Of a stretch of 64,000 nucleotides of DNA, positions 45,633 to 56,972 are shown piece after piece. The notes beneath the pieces are model-generated. The model did not search any database, had not been told where the DNA came from, and saw nothing but the letters and a program-made list of their open reading frames with translations. Within the stretch, counting starts at the first letter, position 1, and each line of letters begins with the position of its first letter. The translations under genes and the position numbers were made by a program. Source of the DNA: Corylus avellana (taxonomy: Eukaryota; Streptophyta; Magnoliopsida; Fagales; Betulaceae); NCBI RefSeq assembly GCF_901000735.1, contig NC_081542.1:14795577-14859576 (forward strand), given 5' to 3'.

Positions 45633-46968
45633 TGATAAGTGCCAAATATTGCATATTTGGACCCCTATATTTACATTAGTTAATCCTTTAGCTGTGTCGT
45701 TATTTAATATTTTGTGTTAGTTTTGTGTTTTTAGTATTTTGTAAGTCATTGAAGAAAAACTGCAGCTTTAAAGGGAAAAATGCAAAGTTTGGAAGAAAGA
45801 ATACTTTGAGAAGACCTAGATTGTGTGGTTAAGTCTAACCAAATCCAAGAAAAGGTTAAATCAGATTAAAGTTCAGATTGGATAAGATTTCGGATCGGAT
45901 TCAAATTTAGATTCTGCACACGTCTTAGTATTTTGACCATAACTCTTTGCTCAAATATCTGATTGAAGTGATTCAAATGGCATTGGAAAGATAGCTCAAA
46001 ATACTACAATTTGTTGTGAAATAGGATTTTCGTAATTCGGACGGTTTCTATGCCAAAATCACCCCATAATTAAAGGACACAAATCTGGAATAATCTTATT
46101 CCGATTTCAGACTTCTATTTTGACTAGGAGATAGACCTTCGAATTATGTAGGTTTACTTGGGCTTCTAGGACTTTCCTAAGCCTATAAATAGACTTCTTT
46201 GCATTCAAGAAAAGACACAATACCAGAGAGCAAAATTCTTTTGTTTCGTTTTTCTTTAGGTTTAGATTTAGGTTTAGATTTTATTTTTATGTGGAGCTAA
46301 ATTCCCAACTAAGGTTGGGGATAAAGCCTCACCAATGAAGAACATCAATACTTTTATGTAAGTTTTTATTATTCTGATTTTATTGGGTTTTATATTTCAA
46401 TTGTTTTACTTTTAATCAATTGTATGGAGTGATTCTTGGATATCTCTTGTGATTCAAGGATACATATGATGATTTGAGATAATTTCATATGATTGATTGC
46501 TTGGCTTTTAACTCATAAAAATTGGATATCCCTTGTGATTTGTTCTACGGATACATCTGGTGTTTCAATTGAATTTGGATTCCTTTTGTGATTTGGTCAA
46601 TGAATGGATACATGGGATGATTTTGATTAATTCTTTGAAGCATAGTAAAACATATCTATGATTTAATTTGTGAGAACTTCGGATTAATATTGATGAACAT
46701 AAAGTATGTTGTTATGATTTGGTAAGTGTGAATTCCCAAACCTTAGTACCTTTATCCTTAGATTTACTTATTTTATTTAGTTTATGTTTATCCTTTAATT
46801 TTTAAAACTCAAAAATCAAAACCCTTTTGGAACTAGATTAGGATTTAATTAGTTTAGATATAAATTGCTCTTTCAAAAATACAATTCTCTGTGGGATCGA
46901 CCTCGCACTTGCAATCCATTAAACTACAATTGATTCGTGCACTTGGGAGTTAAATAAATTTGCACAAC
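45633..46968 (+). repeat. Full-length LTR of the gag-only element
   Basis: 1336 bp from TGATAAGTGCCAAATATTGC to TTGCACAACA. Its last 371 bp (46598-46968) recur at 50394-50765 (+) and 49768-50139 (-). It is followed directly by AGTTTTTGG, the start of the expected primer-site spacer, and then by the reverse complement of the polypurine-tract flank. Confidence 0.85.
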
Positions 46969-48078
46969 AAGTTTTTGGACACTCCCAAACTTACATTTTG
47001 CTAGTCCCTTAGCAAAACAAAACGACAAATAAAATGAAAGCAAGAAACATAAATCCTCTTTCGTGGGAGAGACGATTGCATTTAGCATATGCAACAAGCC
47101 TTTTAAACCCCTAGGCATCCCTAGTGGATGAGTGAAGTCTCGTGAGGGCTTAACAAGAATGATACCCACAAACATTGTGCACTATGTTGTTAACAAGAAA
47201 GAAGTTTCACATAAACCATGGTTCTTGTTCATGAGGAAACTTAAAAAGACAAACACCATCATCACTGTCAAAAGGAAATCCAGAATCAAATCACTTATAA
47301 ATGGACAATTAAGACCTCATATATTTTGAAATGTGTAAAGTGTAATTAGCATACAATCATGAAGCTTTCAGTTTAAACTCAAGACAAGTTCTATAAAGTT
47401 TGTAAAAATCTCTATCAAATGAAACAACCAAGGCAAGATATGCATTTTTTTTTTTTTACAGGCTCTGCAATGTTTAACTCCCTTAAGCTTTCTAATTGAC
47501 TCATGTAACAAGTATTAGGCCAATGACTCCCAAGCCAGTGGCTTTAGGACACTAGATGTAAAACATCCCTAAGGGCTTATTAACTTAAGTCAAAAAGGCT
47601 ACGAAGTCAGACTAGCCATATCATAAATCAACACTGAACTTCACACCTTTTGACGCGAACACTCAATGCTTAATGAGGCAAGAGGTCCGGTTACTCAGTG
47701 AAAAACTCAACATGATCTTTCTTTTCTTTTTCCTTCTCTTTTTTATTTATTTATTTTATATCTTTCAAGCCAATAGTTATTCATCAATAGGTCATCCAAC
47801 AAATCTCAAAGAGAACAAGCTTAAGCTTAAACATCATACCTCACAGAAAACATGCTAATGTGCTCATGAAAATTTATCTCAAAACAAGTGAAATCTCTTT
47901 TATCCAAAAATAAGTCAAGGGACTCAGACTCCTAATGACATAATAATGTTGTTCAACCCTTTAAGTAAGCTAATGAAATGCAAACCATAGTCACAGTTTA
48001 ACTCAAACTTGACAACAACATAGCACTTTTTTTTTTTTTTTTTTTTTGTAGAAACAAAAATCAAAAGATTAATTGCTG

Positions 48079-49330
48079 TTAGAAACAAAAAAAAATAAAA
48101 ATAACATGTAATGAGAAAGGAAAGAAAGAATTTGTGGAGTGAAGTGCAGAAAATAAACTGGAGGAGAAAACTTTACAGCGCTTCCCCCTATCATGCGGAT
48201 GTCCAACCAATCCCTTCCACCCTTTCTTCTTCAAAACTTCATACCCCTCTGGAAGGATATTTCGCCATCTTATGTAAAATTTCTTGCTTCGGAGGATCTT
48301 TTTAGGAAAGTGGCTCCTAGATTTGTGTGCTTGTGTGCACAAGTCCTTGAGTATCTTGACATAAGATGGCTCTTTGAGACTTTTAGGCAATGAAGCTTTG
48401 GGCTCTTGATATGTCTCAAGAGGGACAATGATGCAGGCAGGAGCTTCAGTACTCACTTCCATGTCACTGGCAGATTAGGATCCATTGAGGGTTCACTATT
48501 TTCATGGTGCTCAACTTGCTCAGAATGCTCAACTTGCTCATCTTTCTCTTCCTCCTCTTTGTTATCCACAATTTCCTCACTCTCAAGTGTGATGGTGACT
48601 TGGGCATGCTCATGATAAGAATTTTCGGAATCATCCTCATCCATCATGTAGTGCCTTTCAGCCATCAGCTGACTTTGAAGCTCTTCTTCCTCTATTCTGT
48701 TGAAGTCAGGAACTAGATGACCGATCTGTCCTTCTATCTTGGTCATGGCCTGCTTAAGTTCTTGTATGTCTCTACCATTAGTCATGTTGGAATTCTTCAG
48801 CTCCTGTACAGCTTGATTGGTAAAACCTTTTAGCTCTTGTATAGCTTGGAGTTGGAATTTTTGAGCTCTTGTATAGCTTGGGAGTTGGACTGGTCGACTT
48901 TTTCTATTAGTGTTTTCATCATGGCTTCCAATGATGACTGTGGTGCAGGCTGTGACACTTGAGTAATGGATTGATAAACAGGAGGTTGAGCTTGATGATC
49001 GAACTGCGGATATTCTGAATGGTGCAATTCATCAAATTGGTGAGCATAATTTCCTGTAGTCTGAGCTGATCCTAAGAAATCAAATTGGTTGCTCCAGTCC
49101 GGGTTATAAAAATTGGAATTTGAATCAAACCCTGGACTGGAGAAACTAGTATTCATTTGCTCATATGAAAAATTAGAAACTTGTCCCCAGGATGGACAGT
49201 CACTATAATGATGATAAGGATTGGAGCAGTATGAACATGGCTCATGTGGGTAAAAATTTTGAGAAGAGTTAGTAGGAGCTGGTGTCCTATAACTAGGAGA
49301 GGCATTAAAATCATTACAATGAAAATTCAT
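48079..49330 (-). pseudogene. gag-like gene of the LTR element (broken)
   Basis: Minus strand, in three frames. 48830-49330 encodes a proline/serine-rich segment with a zinc knuckle CSYCSNPYHHYSDC (CX2CX4HX4C) and repeated glutamine/proline-rich text (YPQFDHQAQPPVYQS). 48453-48785 encodes an acidic segment (VDNKEEEEKDEQVEHSEQ). 48079-48462 encodes a basic segment ending in hydrophobic residues. Frame changes between them, visible near 48450 and 48800, show decay. Gag packages the element RNA in virus-like particles. No protease, reverse transcriptase or integrase lies anywhere in the element. Confidence 0.7.
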
Positions 49331-49767
49331 GCTTCCCCCTCACTTTTTAGCATGTAGATTTCCCATATATAACATTTACCATTTTTTAAAAAAAAATTAA
49401 AAATAAAATAAAATAAAACGACTAACTAACAAAAAATAAAATAAAACTAAAATTTAAAAACTCACAAAAAGGACCAAAAATAAATTTTTGGCAAAGATCT
49501 ACGGAACTGCTGCAATTGTTGCCTTTGCTGTGAGTGCGCTTGATCATACTGATGTGCGGAAGGTGCTACGGTAGAACTGTAAAACAAGCCAAACAAAACA
49601 AAAAACAACAAGAAATTTTTTTTTTTTTTTTTATAAGTAACACGAATAAAATAAAACAAATTGCAGAAAAATAAAATCCTAATTATAACTAGTAGAAGAA
49701 TAAAACTAATTTAGAAATAAATTGGTTTCAAAAATTGAACAATTCCCCGGCAACGGCGCCAAATACT

Positions 49768-50765
49768 TGTTGTGCAAATTTATTTAACTCGCAAGTGCAC
49801 GAATCAATTGTAGTTTAATGGATTGCAAGTGCGAGGTCGATCTCACAGAGAATTGTATTTTTGAAAGAGCAATTTATATCTAAACTAATTAAATCCTAAT
49901 TTAGTTCCAAAAGGGTTTTGATTTTTTAGTTTTGAAAATTAAAGGATAAACATAAACTAAATAAAATAAGTAAATCTAAGGATAAAGGTACTAAGGTTTG
50001 GGAATTCACACTCACCAAATCATAACAACATACTTTATGTTCATCAATATTAATCCGAAGTTCTTACAAATTAAATCATAGATATGTTTTACTATGCTTC
50101 AAGGAATTAATCAAAACCATCCCATGTATCCATTCATTGCATGAATGCTTTCATCATGTCTTCCAGTGATGACTGTGGTGTAGGCTGTGGCACTTGAGTG
50201 GCAGACTGATAAACAAGAGGTTGAGCTTGATAATCGAACTACAGGAAATTATGCTCACCAATTTGATGAATTGCACCATTCAGAATATCCGCAGTTCGAT
50301 TATCAAGCTCAACCTCCTGTTTATCAGTCTGCCACTCAAGTGCCACAACCTGCACCACAGTCATCACTGGAAGACATGATGAAAGCATTCATGCAATGAA
50401 TGGATATATGGGATGGTTTTGATTAATTCCTTGAAGCATAGTAAAACATATCTATGATTTAATTTGTAAGAACTTCGGATTAATATTGATGAACATAAAG
50501 TATGTTGTTATGATTTGGTGAGTGTGAATTCCCAAACCTTAGTACCTTTATCCTTAGATTTACTTATTTTATTTAGTTTATGTTTATCCTTTAATTTTCA
50601 AAACTCAAAAATCAAAACCCTTTTGGAACTAGATTAGGATTTAATTAGTTTAGATATAAATTACTCTTTCAAAAATACAATTCTCTGTGGGATCAACCTC
50701 GCACTTGCAATCCATTAAACTACAATTGATTCGTGCACTTGCGAGTTAAATAAATTTGCACAACA
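49768..50765. repeat. Near-perfect 473-bp palindrome
   Basis: The left arm 49768-50240 and right arm 50293-50765 are both 473 bp and are reverse complements with few mismatches, around a 52-bp spacer. Each arm consists of 372 bp of LTR 3' end plus about 101 bp of gag (around QPPVYQS...SSLEDMMKAF). The LTR-gag join is identical in both arms. Confidence 0.85.
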
Positions 50766-50770
50766 ATTGT

Positions 50771-51206
50771 AGCGCTATGTAAGCCAGTAGATGGGCTCCA
50801 CGACCCAGTAGAAGCCGAAGTAGCTACTGCTCTCAGCGCCGTAGAATTTTGCATGGAGGTGGGAGTACACGATATTCTCCTAGAAGGGGATTCGTCTCTC
50901 GTGGTAAAGGCGGTAAGAGATTCGATCCCAAACTGGCTCCACTATGGGCAGATAATTGATGACATTAAAATTGTTTTGGGGTCTCTATGTTGATGGAGTA
51001 TTCGACATGTTAAACAGGAGGCGAACTTAGCGACACATGGTCTGGCCAAAAATGCAACCAGAAATCCAAATCCTCAAGTTTGGCTGGGGGAACCACCTAA
51101 TTGTATCCTTGATATGGTTATTTTAAAGCAGTTGGCTCTATCTTTGTAAGGTTTTGGCCTAAATATTTTCTAAATTATGAATGAAGTTTATCATTCCTAA
51201 AAAAAA
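50771..51206 (+). pseudogene. LINE ORF2 fragment: rest of RNase H and 3' tail
   Basis: It continues the RNase H domain in frame (CKPVDGLHDPVEAEVATALS, LLEGDSSLVVKAV, then HVKQEANLATHGLAK). An in-frame TGA sits between SLC and WSIRHVKQ. The natural stop TAA follows LKQLALSL, then a short 3' untranslated tail and A-run. The conserved DSSLV and HVKQEAN motifs identify the plant RNase H (RVT_3) family. Confidence 0.85.
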
Positions 51207-51219
51207 AGACATTTCATGT

Positions 51220-52096
51220 TCAATTATCTTATTATTTTATCAATATTGGGTCATTAATGGTGGGGTTCAAGTAATTAAACAGATTGATAGCAATTAGTTT
51301 GCTAGAGAAATGTAAAAAATAAGATGGAGAAAAAGTATGTGTGTGTTATGTGGGTATTCTTTCCTTAGTTTAAAACATGATTTACATTTTGAAACCATTT
51401 ATATAAATTAAATAATTAAATTAACAATTTTCTATCAACTTAAGCTTTTAGGATAAATAATAATTTAACACGGTGATTTAACATATTTAACAAAACTGTG
51501 TTTCATGAGCAAATTTCAAAATATTGATTAATTTCTGGTTTTTTCCTTGATGATTATGTATGTGGTTTTATATCAATTAAAAAAATAATTGATATACAAA
51601 ATGCATTTTAATTCTCATGGCTTATTATTTGAAGAAGTTAATAAGAAACAATCATTAGGGTTTTCTCATCCTCATCAATATCGTAGGGCTTGTTTGGATG
51701 CAATATTAAACAATGATATTTATGGGCTGAAGCAAAGCCCCACGGGCCCAATTATGCTAATTGAGCTCGAAATTACAAAAAATGGACTTCTCTACTTCTC
51801 AGTCTCATTCATTACGTTTTGTACTTCAAGAAGCTTCTCATGACGTCATCCACTGCGATTGATTCCTTAATCCACTCATTCAATTTGGATTTTGCGATAA
51901 AAACAAGTTGGTGATCTTCATTATAATGGTCTCTTGCTCTCACAAAGGCAACACATCATCAATTGGCTTAACATACTCATATGCTACACAGCGATATTAT
52001 AAATTTAATATAAAGTTATTTATAAAGTGATGGTGATAATTTATAATTGAGGAAATAATTAAGTAAAAAAAGTTGGCTTATCAATTTCTCTAATTG
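51220..52096. other. Gene-free stretch
   Basis: AT-rich DNA. The frame at 51589-51843 has no recognisable domain. Confidence 0.5.
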
Positions 52097-53605
52097 GGGG
52101 GAAAATACACTTTACTCCCCGAAATATCCATGCATTTGTGTTTTAGCGCAAATGTTTAAAAAGTGACGAAAGACCCCCACAATGTATTTGACATTGGCAA
52201 AAACCACCATTTGTCCATCAAATCCGTCTATTTGGACGGAAACCAAGTCATATGGTGGCACGAGACATTTTTCAATTGAAACTTTCGAAAATGTCATCGG
52301 GAATAAAGTGTAAACATAAATGACTTTTGGGGTAAAGTGTAAACATAAAAATTTAATAAAAAAAAATTTTAAAAAAATAAAATAAAAACACTAGACCTAA
52401 AACTTAAAACAAAAATTTTATATTAAAAATTAAAATTAACAGAAAAAACCAAAAACTAAACCTAAACTAAACTAAACCTAAACTTAAAACAGAAAGTTTA
52501 TATACAAAATAAAAAATCAATGAAAAAAAAAAAAAAAAAAAGTGGGGGGTGGCCAAGCCATTTGGGGTAGCTTGGCCCCCTCAATTTGGCCAAGGGGGCG
52601 GCTTGGCTACCCCAATTCAACCGGTATGGGGTACTGAACCACGTATGTGCCCTATGGGGGTGGTCCAACCACTTCATATGCTTGAATAGAGGTGGGCGAA
52701 ACAACCCCAAATGGGTTTGAGGGTGGCCGATCGTCCGAGAGCTCATCCCTTAATAGGAGGCAAAAGAAAGTTGTTGATGAGGGAACATCTTTCAAATACT
52801 TTAAATTCTACTAAAAAATCTTTAGTTTGCTCTTTTTCTGGGCGTGGAGCAATATGGGCACCGAGGTAAATCAATTTGCTCGTAACTCCTGTTTGTCTGC
52901 TATGATGGGTGAAGAAGAAGATTCTCTCCCAAGTTTAGAGGTATTGGGAATGGAATTGATTGAAGGTTATTGAGATGGATCCTCTAGAGTACTTCCCTCA
53001 TAAGGGGGTATGATCACAACGTCTAACTTAGCCAACAAGGGAGGGTTTTGTGGCCATGGATGTAAGGCAGAATGGGAAGGCTAGTTACAATTAGAAGTCC
53101 TCATTCGGTTGGTCTAGGGGTAGCTTGGCTAAGTAAAAGTTTTTTTTAGGGGTTTCTTCTTCTTCTTATTTTTTTGTAGTTTTTGATTTTTTTTTTCTTT
53201 TAATTTCTTTTTTATTTTGTATATAAACCTTTTGTTTTAAGTTTTAAGTTTTTTTTTTTTTTTTGTTTAGTTTTTGGTTTTTGATTTTTCTTTAATTTTG
53301 TTTTTTATTTTTTACATAAGCTTTTTTCTTTTTCTTTTTTTACACTTTATCCCCCTCCCCCCAAAAAAAAAAAAAAAGTCATTTATGTTTACAGAGGTTA
53401 TTTTTGAAAGTTTTTGTTAAAAAAGGTCACGTGCCACTCACGTGACTTGGTTTCCGTCCAAATAGATGGATTTCATAGACAGGTGACTTTTTTGTCAACG
53501 TCAAATACATTGTAGGGATCTTTTGTCACTTTTTAAACATTGAGTGCCAAAAAGCAAATGCGTTGATACTTTAGGAGGCTAAAGTGTATTTTTCCCCTTA
53601 ATTAT
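52097..53605. mobile_element. Long foldback / Mutator-like element, ~1.5 kb
   Basis: The left arm (from GGGAAAATACACTTTACTCC) and the right arm (reverse complement GGGGAAAAATACACTTTAGC) pair over at least 240 bp. Shared phrases include AAAAAGTGACRAAAGA, TTTGGACGGAAACCAAGTCA and CATAAATGAC. Pairing continues weakly into A/T-rich and then GTAGCTTGGC-type sequence. The unpaired centre (~52780-53090) is unique, with no domain recognised. No clean 9-bp target duplication was found. Confidence 0.65.
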
Positions 53606-53929
53606 TTTATTAATGATAGATTGTCAGGTTAGTTTGTAAATGATTTTGTCGTAATAGTTTTAGTACTACCCCTAGTACCCCGAGTATTTTCCTATAAAGG
53701 AAACATCACTTATACCCCATGAAGTTTCATCACTTTTGAGAAAAAAAAAAATAATAATAATAAGAGAGAGAGAGAGAGAGAGTTTGAGGGTAGAACAGCT
53801 CTTATATCCTATTTGGGAAACAACCAAATGTTAAAATACCACCTTCCCATATAAGAGACCACTTGTTAAACAACCACCTGTTAGACCTCTGATTGTGGAA
53901 TAGTATAATGTACATAGGAGGCTCCTAGC
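53606..53929. other. Gene-free stretch before unit C
   Basis: AT-rich, with a (GA)n run (53762-53782). The edge of homology to the flank of unit B starts near 53895. Confidence 0.5.
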
Positions 53930-56180
53930 CTTTTTGGTTATGATCACTTCACACCAATTGATGTCACTGTGTCAAATGGCCACTTAAAATAATAAAACTT
54001 TTCACATCGATTCAGCTCATGTCACGTCATTGGTATGAAGTGCATATGATAAAATGGGTGTGAAGAATATATTTATATATTAGCATATTAATTGCAACTA
54101 GGTTTGGGCGGAAAAAAATAAAATTGTTGATATGAACAAGACATAGTATTACAAATCCCCCATTCCTTGATCAAATCAATGACTCCAAATGATCATTCAA
54201 TAGTTTCAACATTAAAAATAGTTTTCAAGACTAACACTTGGAAAGTTCTTCCAAACCTTTATGAATACACATGTAACTTTGTGTAAGATATCGACGTTTC
54301 TTGATGGCTCATAGCATTTGAAAGAAGCTACACCTACAACCATTGCTTTTATTGTAACATACAACCATCCAACCATCGATTTAATAGTACTCCACAATAC
54401 CATAATTAACATTCCAAGCTTCGATTAGAGAGGCTCCTAGGCTTTTGGAAAAAAGCTCTTTGCGATGTTCCCGCCACCACCATTAGGATAAAACCCGCCA
54501 GGTTTGCGCTCATCGCCATTTCCATATATTATCCTCAAGATCTCTGGCGGCGTCCGAGCATATGAACGAGAGTTAGAATTGGCGAAAAGAACATTGTTGT
54601 ACGTAGGATTTTCCGCTGAACGAAAGAAAGGTACTGTTACTCCTTCATCTTTGTTGCCACACTTGCCTAGCTTGTTTCTGAGCCAAGAGATTATGTTCGT
54701 AAACATAGCAACAGTAATGTTATATGGAAGCACCTTTTGGTAGGCTCTCTCGTATAGTAGTGTTCTTATAACCGTATCCTGTCAAGCCTCCATGCCTAAA
54801 AGTGACGCCACCAACTACCAAGAGAGAATATTGATTAATTATAAAGTGATACTTGCATGGTTGAAAGAAAATTGTCTAAACTTTTGGGATAAATAGTAAT
54901 TTATGCTCGGACGGGTTGGCCACACATAATTCTACTAGATCTCAATCACATCTTCGAAGACATTCTATTCCCACACACTATCTTCCTCCAAAACTCCTTA
55001 AATTATATGAAAATAAAAGAAATATTTGGTGACTTTCCATATGAGACAAACGTAGAAAATTGTGCTTTAAACCCTTTTTAAGGTTGTAGAGTGTAGACAA
55101 ATTAATGTTTTCAGCTGAATACATTTCCCAACAGAATATTTTACGCCAAAACAAAATGGGCTTTATTATGGTATTAGAGCAATTGTTCTAGTTCAAATCT
55201 TATATCTGTCATTCATCTCGATACCATATCAATGAAATATTAATTTTGTGTATTGAGCATCATCACTTATTAATCCCATGTGTGGGGAGTGTTAGAATAT
55301 AATTAAATCAATTACTTTTTATTAGCTTAAAAGGAGTACAAGTAGAGGTTCTTACACTTCGAGAAGTTTCGTTGGTAAGGCTTGGAATGGTGCCAACATA
55401 ACCCACGAGTCCTACATAAGGGATTGCATAACATGCTAAGAGATAGTGGACAGTGTCATAGTAAGGGTCGAATGGAGGATTCAATTTGAAACCAAATGCT
55501 TTGTCAAATAAGTTTGCAAAACTTTGAGGGCTAAGATCCAACTTGGACCTTGGAATTCCTCCTATTGATGTAATTATAGCCCTGAAAAATCATTGTCAAT
55601 TTATTAAATATTGTGTATCTGCTAAAATGAAACAAAAATGGAGGACCTACAGTTGGGTTTACCCAAGACCTGGCTAAGTTTCAATGAAATAAGAAAGATA
55701 AAGACATAAAAGGAAGGGCTAGCCATTGTCTATAATGTCTAAAGCATGCAGCTTATGTGAGATGTGCATTATTGAAGTATGCATTTGCAGCTTATATAGA
55801 GAAGATTTGTTAGGGATAAGATTAGGGTGCATGAGATATGTTTAGTATTTGTGTTGGAATTATTAGAATTAGGTTAATTAAAATTCGTATTGGGATTAAT
55901 TAGAAGTTCTTATATATCCATCAACTTAGGTGTCACCCTATAAATTGCATTCTAAATAAAGATCATTTTGTTGTGGATAAAAATAAAAATAAAATAAAAT
56001 AAAAAAAAAAATTAAAAAAAAAAAAATCAGATAATGTATTAATTTGTGAATCTGTTGTATTCTCTTGCCTTGAATGGAGTTTTGAGTCGCCGCTTATATT
56101 ATCAATGCTATTGCTACAATTTATTGTAGTGTGGTAAAGATAGCATTTATAATTTCCTTAATTTTCAATTTGATGACTGT
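53930..56180 (-). repeat. Segmental duplication unit C (contains copy 4)
   Basis: It matches units A and B through both flanks and all gene parts. It ends abruptly at 56180 where an LTR-like sequence begins (TGTAACACCC). Confidence 0.75.
54437..55726 (-). pseudogene. Desiccation-related protein PCC13-62-like, copy 4 (pseudogene)
   Basis: The exon 1 remnant starts at the ATG at 55726 but loses most of its length. Its first ~75 bp (signal peptide to about CGP) join directly to sequence from the end of intron 1 near 55650, so roughly 300 bp including the exon 1 donor is gone. Exon 2 (55356-55581) is intact. Exon 3 (54437-54814) has a TGA at 54782-54784 where copies 2 and 3 have GGA (EAGQDA becomes EA-stop-QDT). 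Exons 2 and 3 keep their original lengths of 226 and 378 bp. The TATA box and leader are still recognisable. The deletion and the nonsense change each disable it. Confidence 0.92.
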
Positions 56181-56972
56181 TGTAACACCCAGTGAAAATC
56201 AATTAACTGTTAATTGATCTCATGGTTCATCTCTCAGCCTTATTCCGCAGGAAACAAGACCAAAGGATCTCTACTCCTCAAAAAGAGAGGATACTAAGCA
56301 GCAGAAAACATTAAGATTTTATAAACATTAATCATTACAACCAGATCATTTACCAAGGAAAATCACAGTAGATGTAATCACACCATACATATCATCTATA
56401 CAGGGGATTCATTATATACCTTAATATGCAAACATGCATAAAAGCTCTTAAGTCTACAGCATAACCCAAAAGTACTAGTTACCATAAGCACCTGCCTAAG
56501 CTTGCAATCAGTCTTCAAGGATCTCCCGGATCGAATCTTCCACAATAACCAGATGTTTCGCGGTATCCATCTTCTGCTAAACTATCTATAACAGCATGTA
56601 CATATGGAGAAAAAAGAAGAAGGAAAGAATGCAAAGGTAAGTCCGACGACTTAGTGAGTATAAATGTACATGAAGTACCCATCATTAAATGGTAAACTCG
56701 GTTATTTATAAAGAACATGGAACATTATATGAGATGACAATTTATCATGTATGCAATATAGATATAATATATATTGTAATATGATAATCAATGATATTTC
56801 AACTGTATAGTCTACTCGAGATATTACCTCTTCCCGGCATGGTTGGCGTTGTCCCGAGGGACCTGTATTATAATACCAGTGCCCCGAATATTTTACGCTA
56901 CCGTCCATAAAACTAATAGTCCGACCGTGTCCGACCTTGGGTGGCCCATACTACTAGTGATGTATGTCCTGT
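56181..56972. mobile_element. LTR-like sequence (part 1), possibly Ty3/Gypsy
   Basis: It starts TGTAACACCC exactly where homology between duplication units C and B stops. It has LTR-like texture (GTCCGACGACTTAGTGAGTA and TCCCGAGGGACCTG). It appears to continue at about 58160 after the hAT-like insert. Its far end and target duplication were not found, so solo-LTR status is unproven. Confidence 0.4.

Larger units (their letters stand above)
45633..50765. mobile_element. Gag-only LTR retrotransposon with inverted internal domain
   Basis: The outer ends are TGATAAGTGCC... and ...GCACAACA, flanked by ATTGT at 45628-45632 and 50766-50770, so the whole 5133-bp unit sits in the LINE with a normal 5-bp target duplication. 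In order: full plus-strand LTR (45633-46968, 1336 bp); an internal domain in minus orientation (46969-49767); a minus-strand partial LTR (49768-50139); a palindromic gag piece; and a plus-strand partial LTR (50394-50765). On the minus strand TTTGGCGCCGTTGCCGGGG next to the LTR (49745-49763) is the primer-site motif of a Ty3/Gypsy group. Only gag-like coding was found, so it is non-autonomous (TR-GAG type). Confidence 0.85.
44490..51206 (+). mobile_element. 5'-truncated L1-type LINE, split by an LTR element
   Basis: The LINE has two parts, 44490-45632 and 50771-51206. The full insertion is bounded by AGACATTTCATGT at 44477-44489 and 51207-51219, a perfect 13-bp target duplication, and it ends in a short A-tail. 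The 5' end falls in the middle of ORF2, as is usual for incomplete reverse transcription. Removing 45633-50770 rejoins the reading frame exactly (GTT ATT GTA GCG CTA). Confidence 0.9.

Noticed and set aside
52490..52746. 82-codon minus-strand frame
   Set aside because: It lies inside one arm of the foldback element, with tryptophan/proline noise from repeat words.
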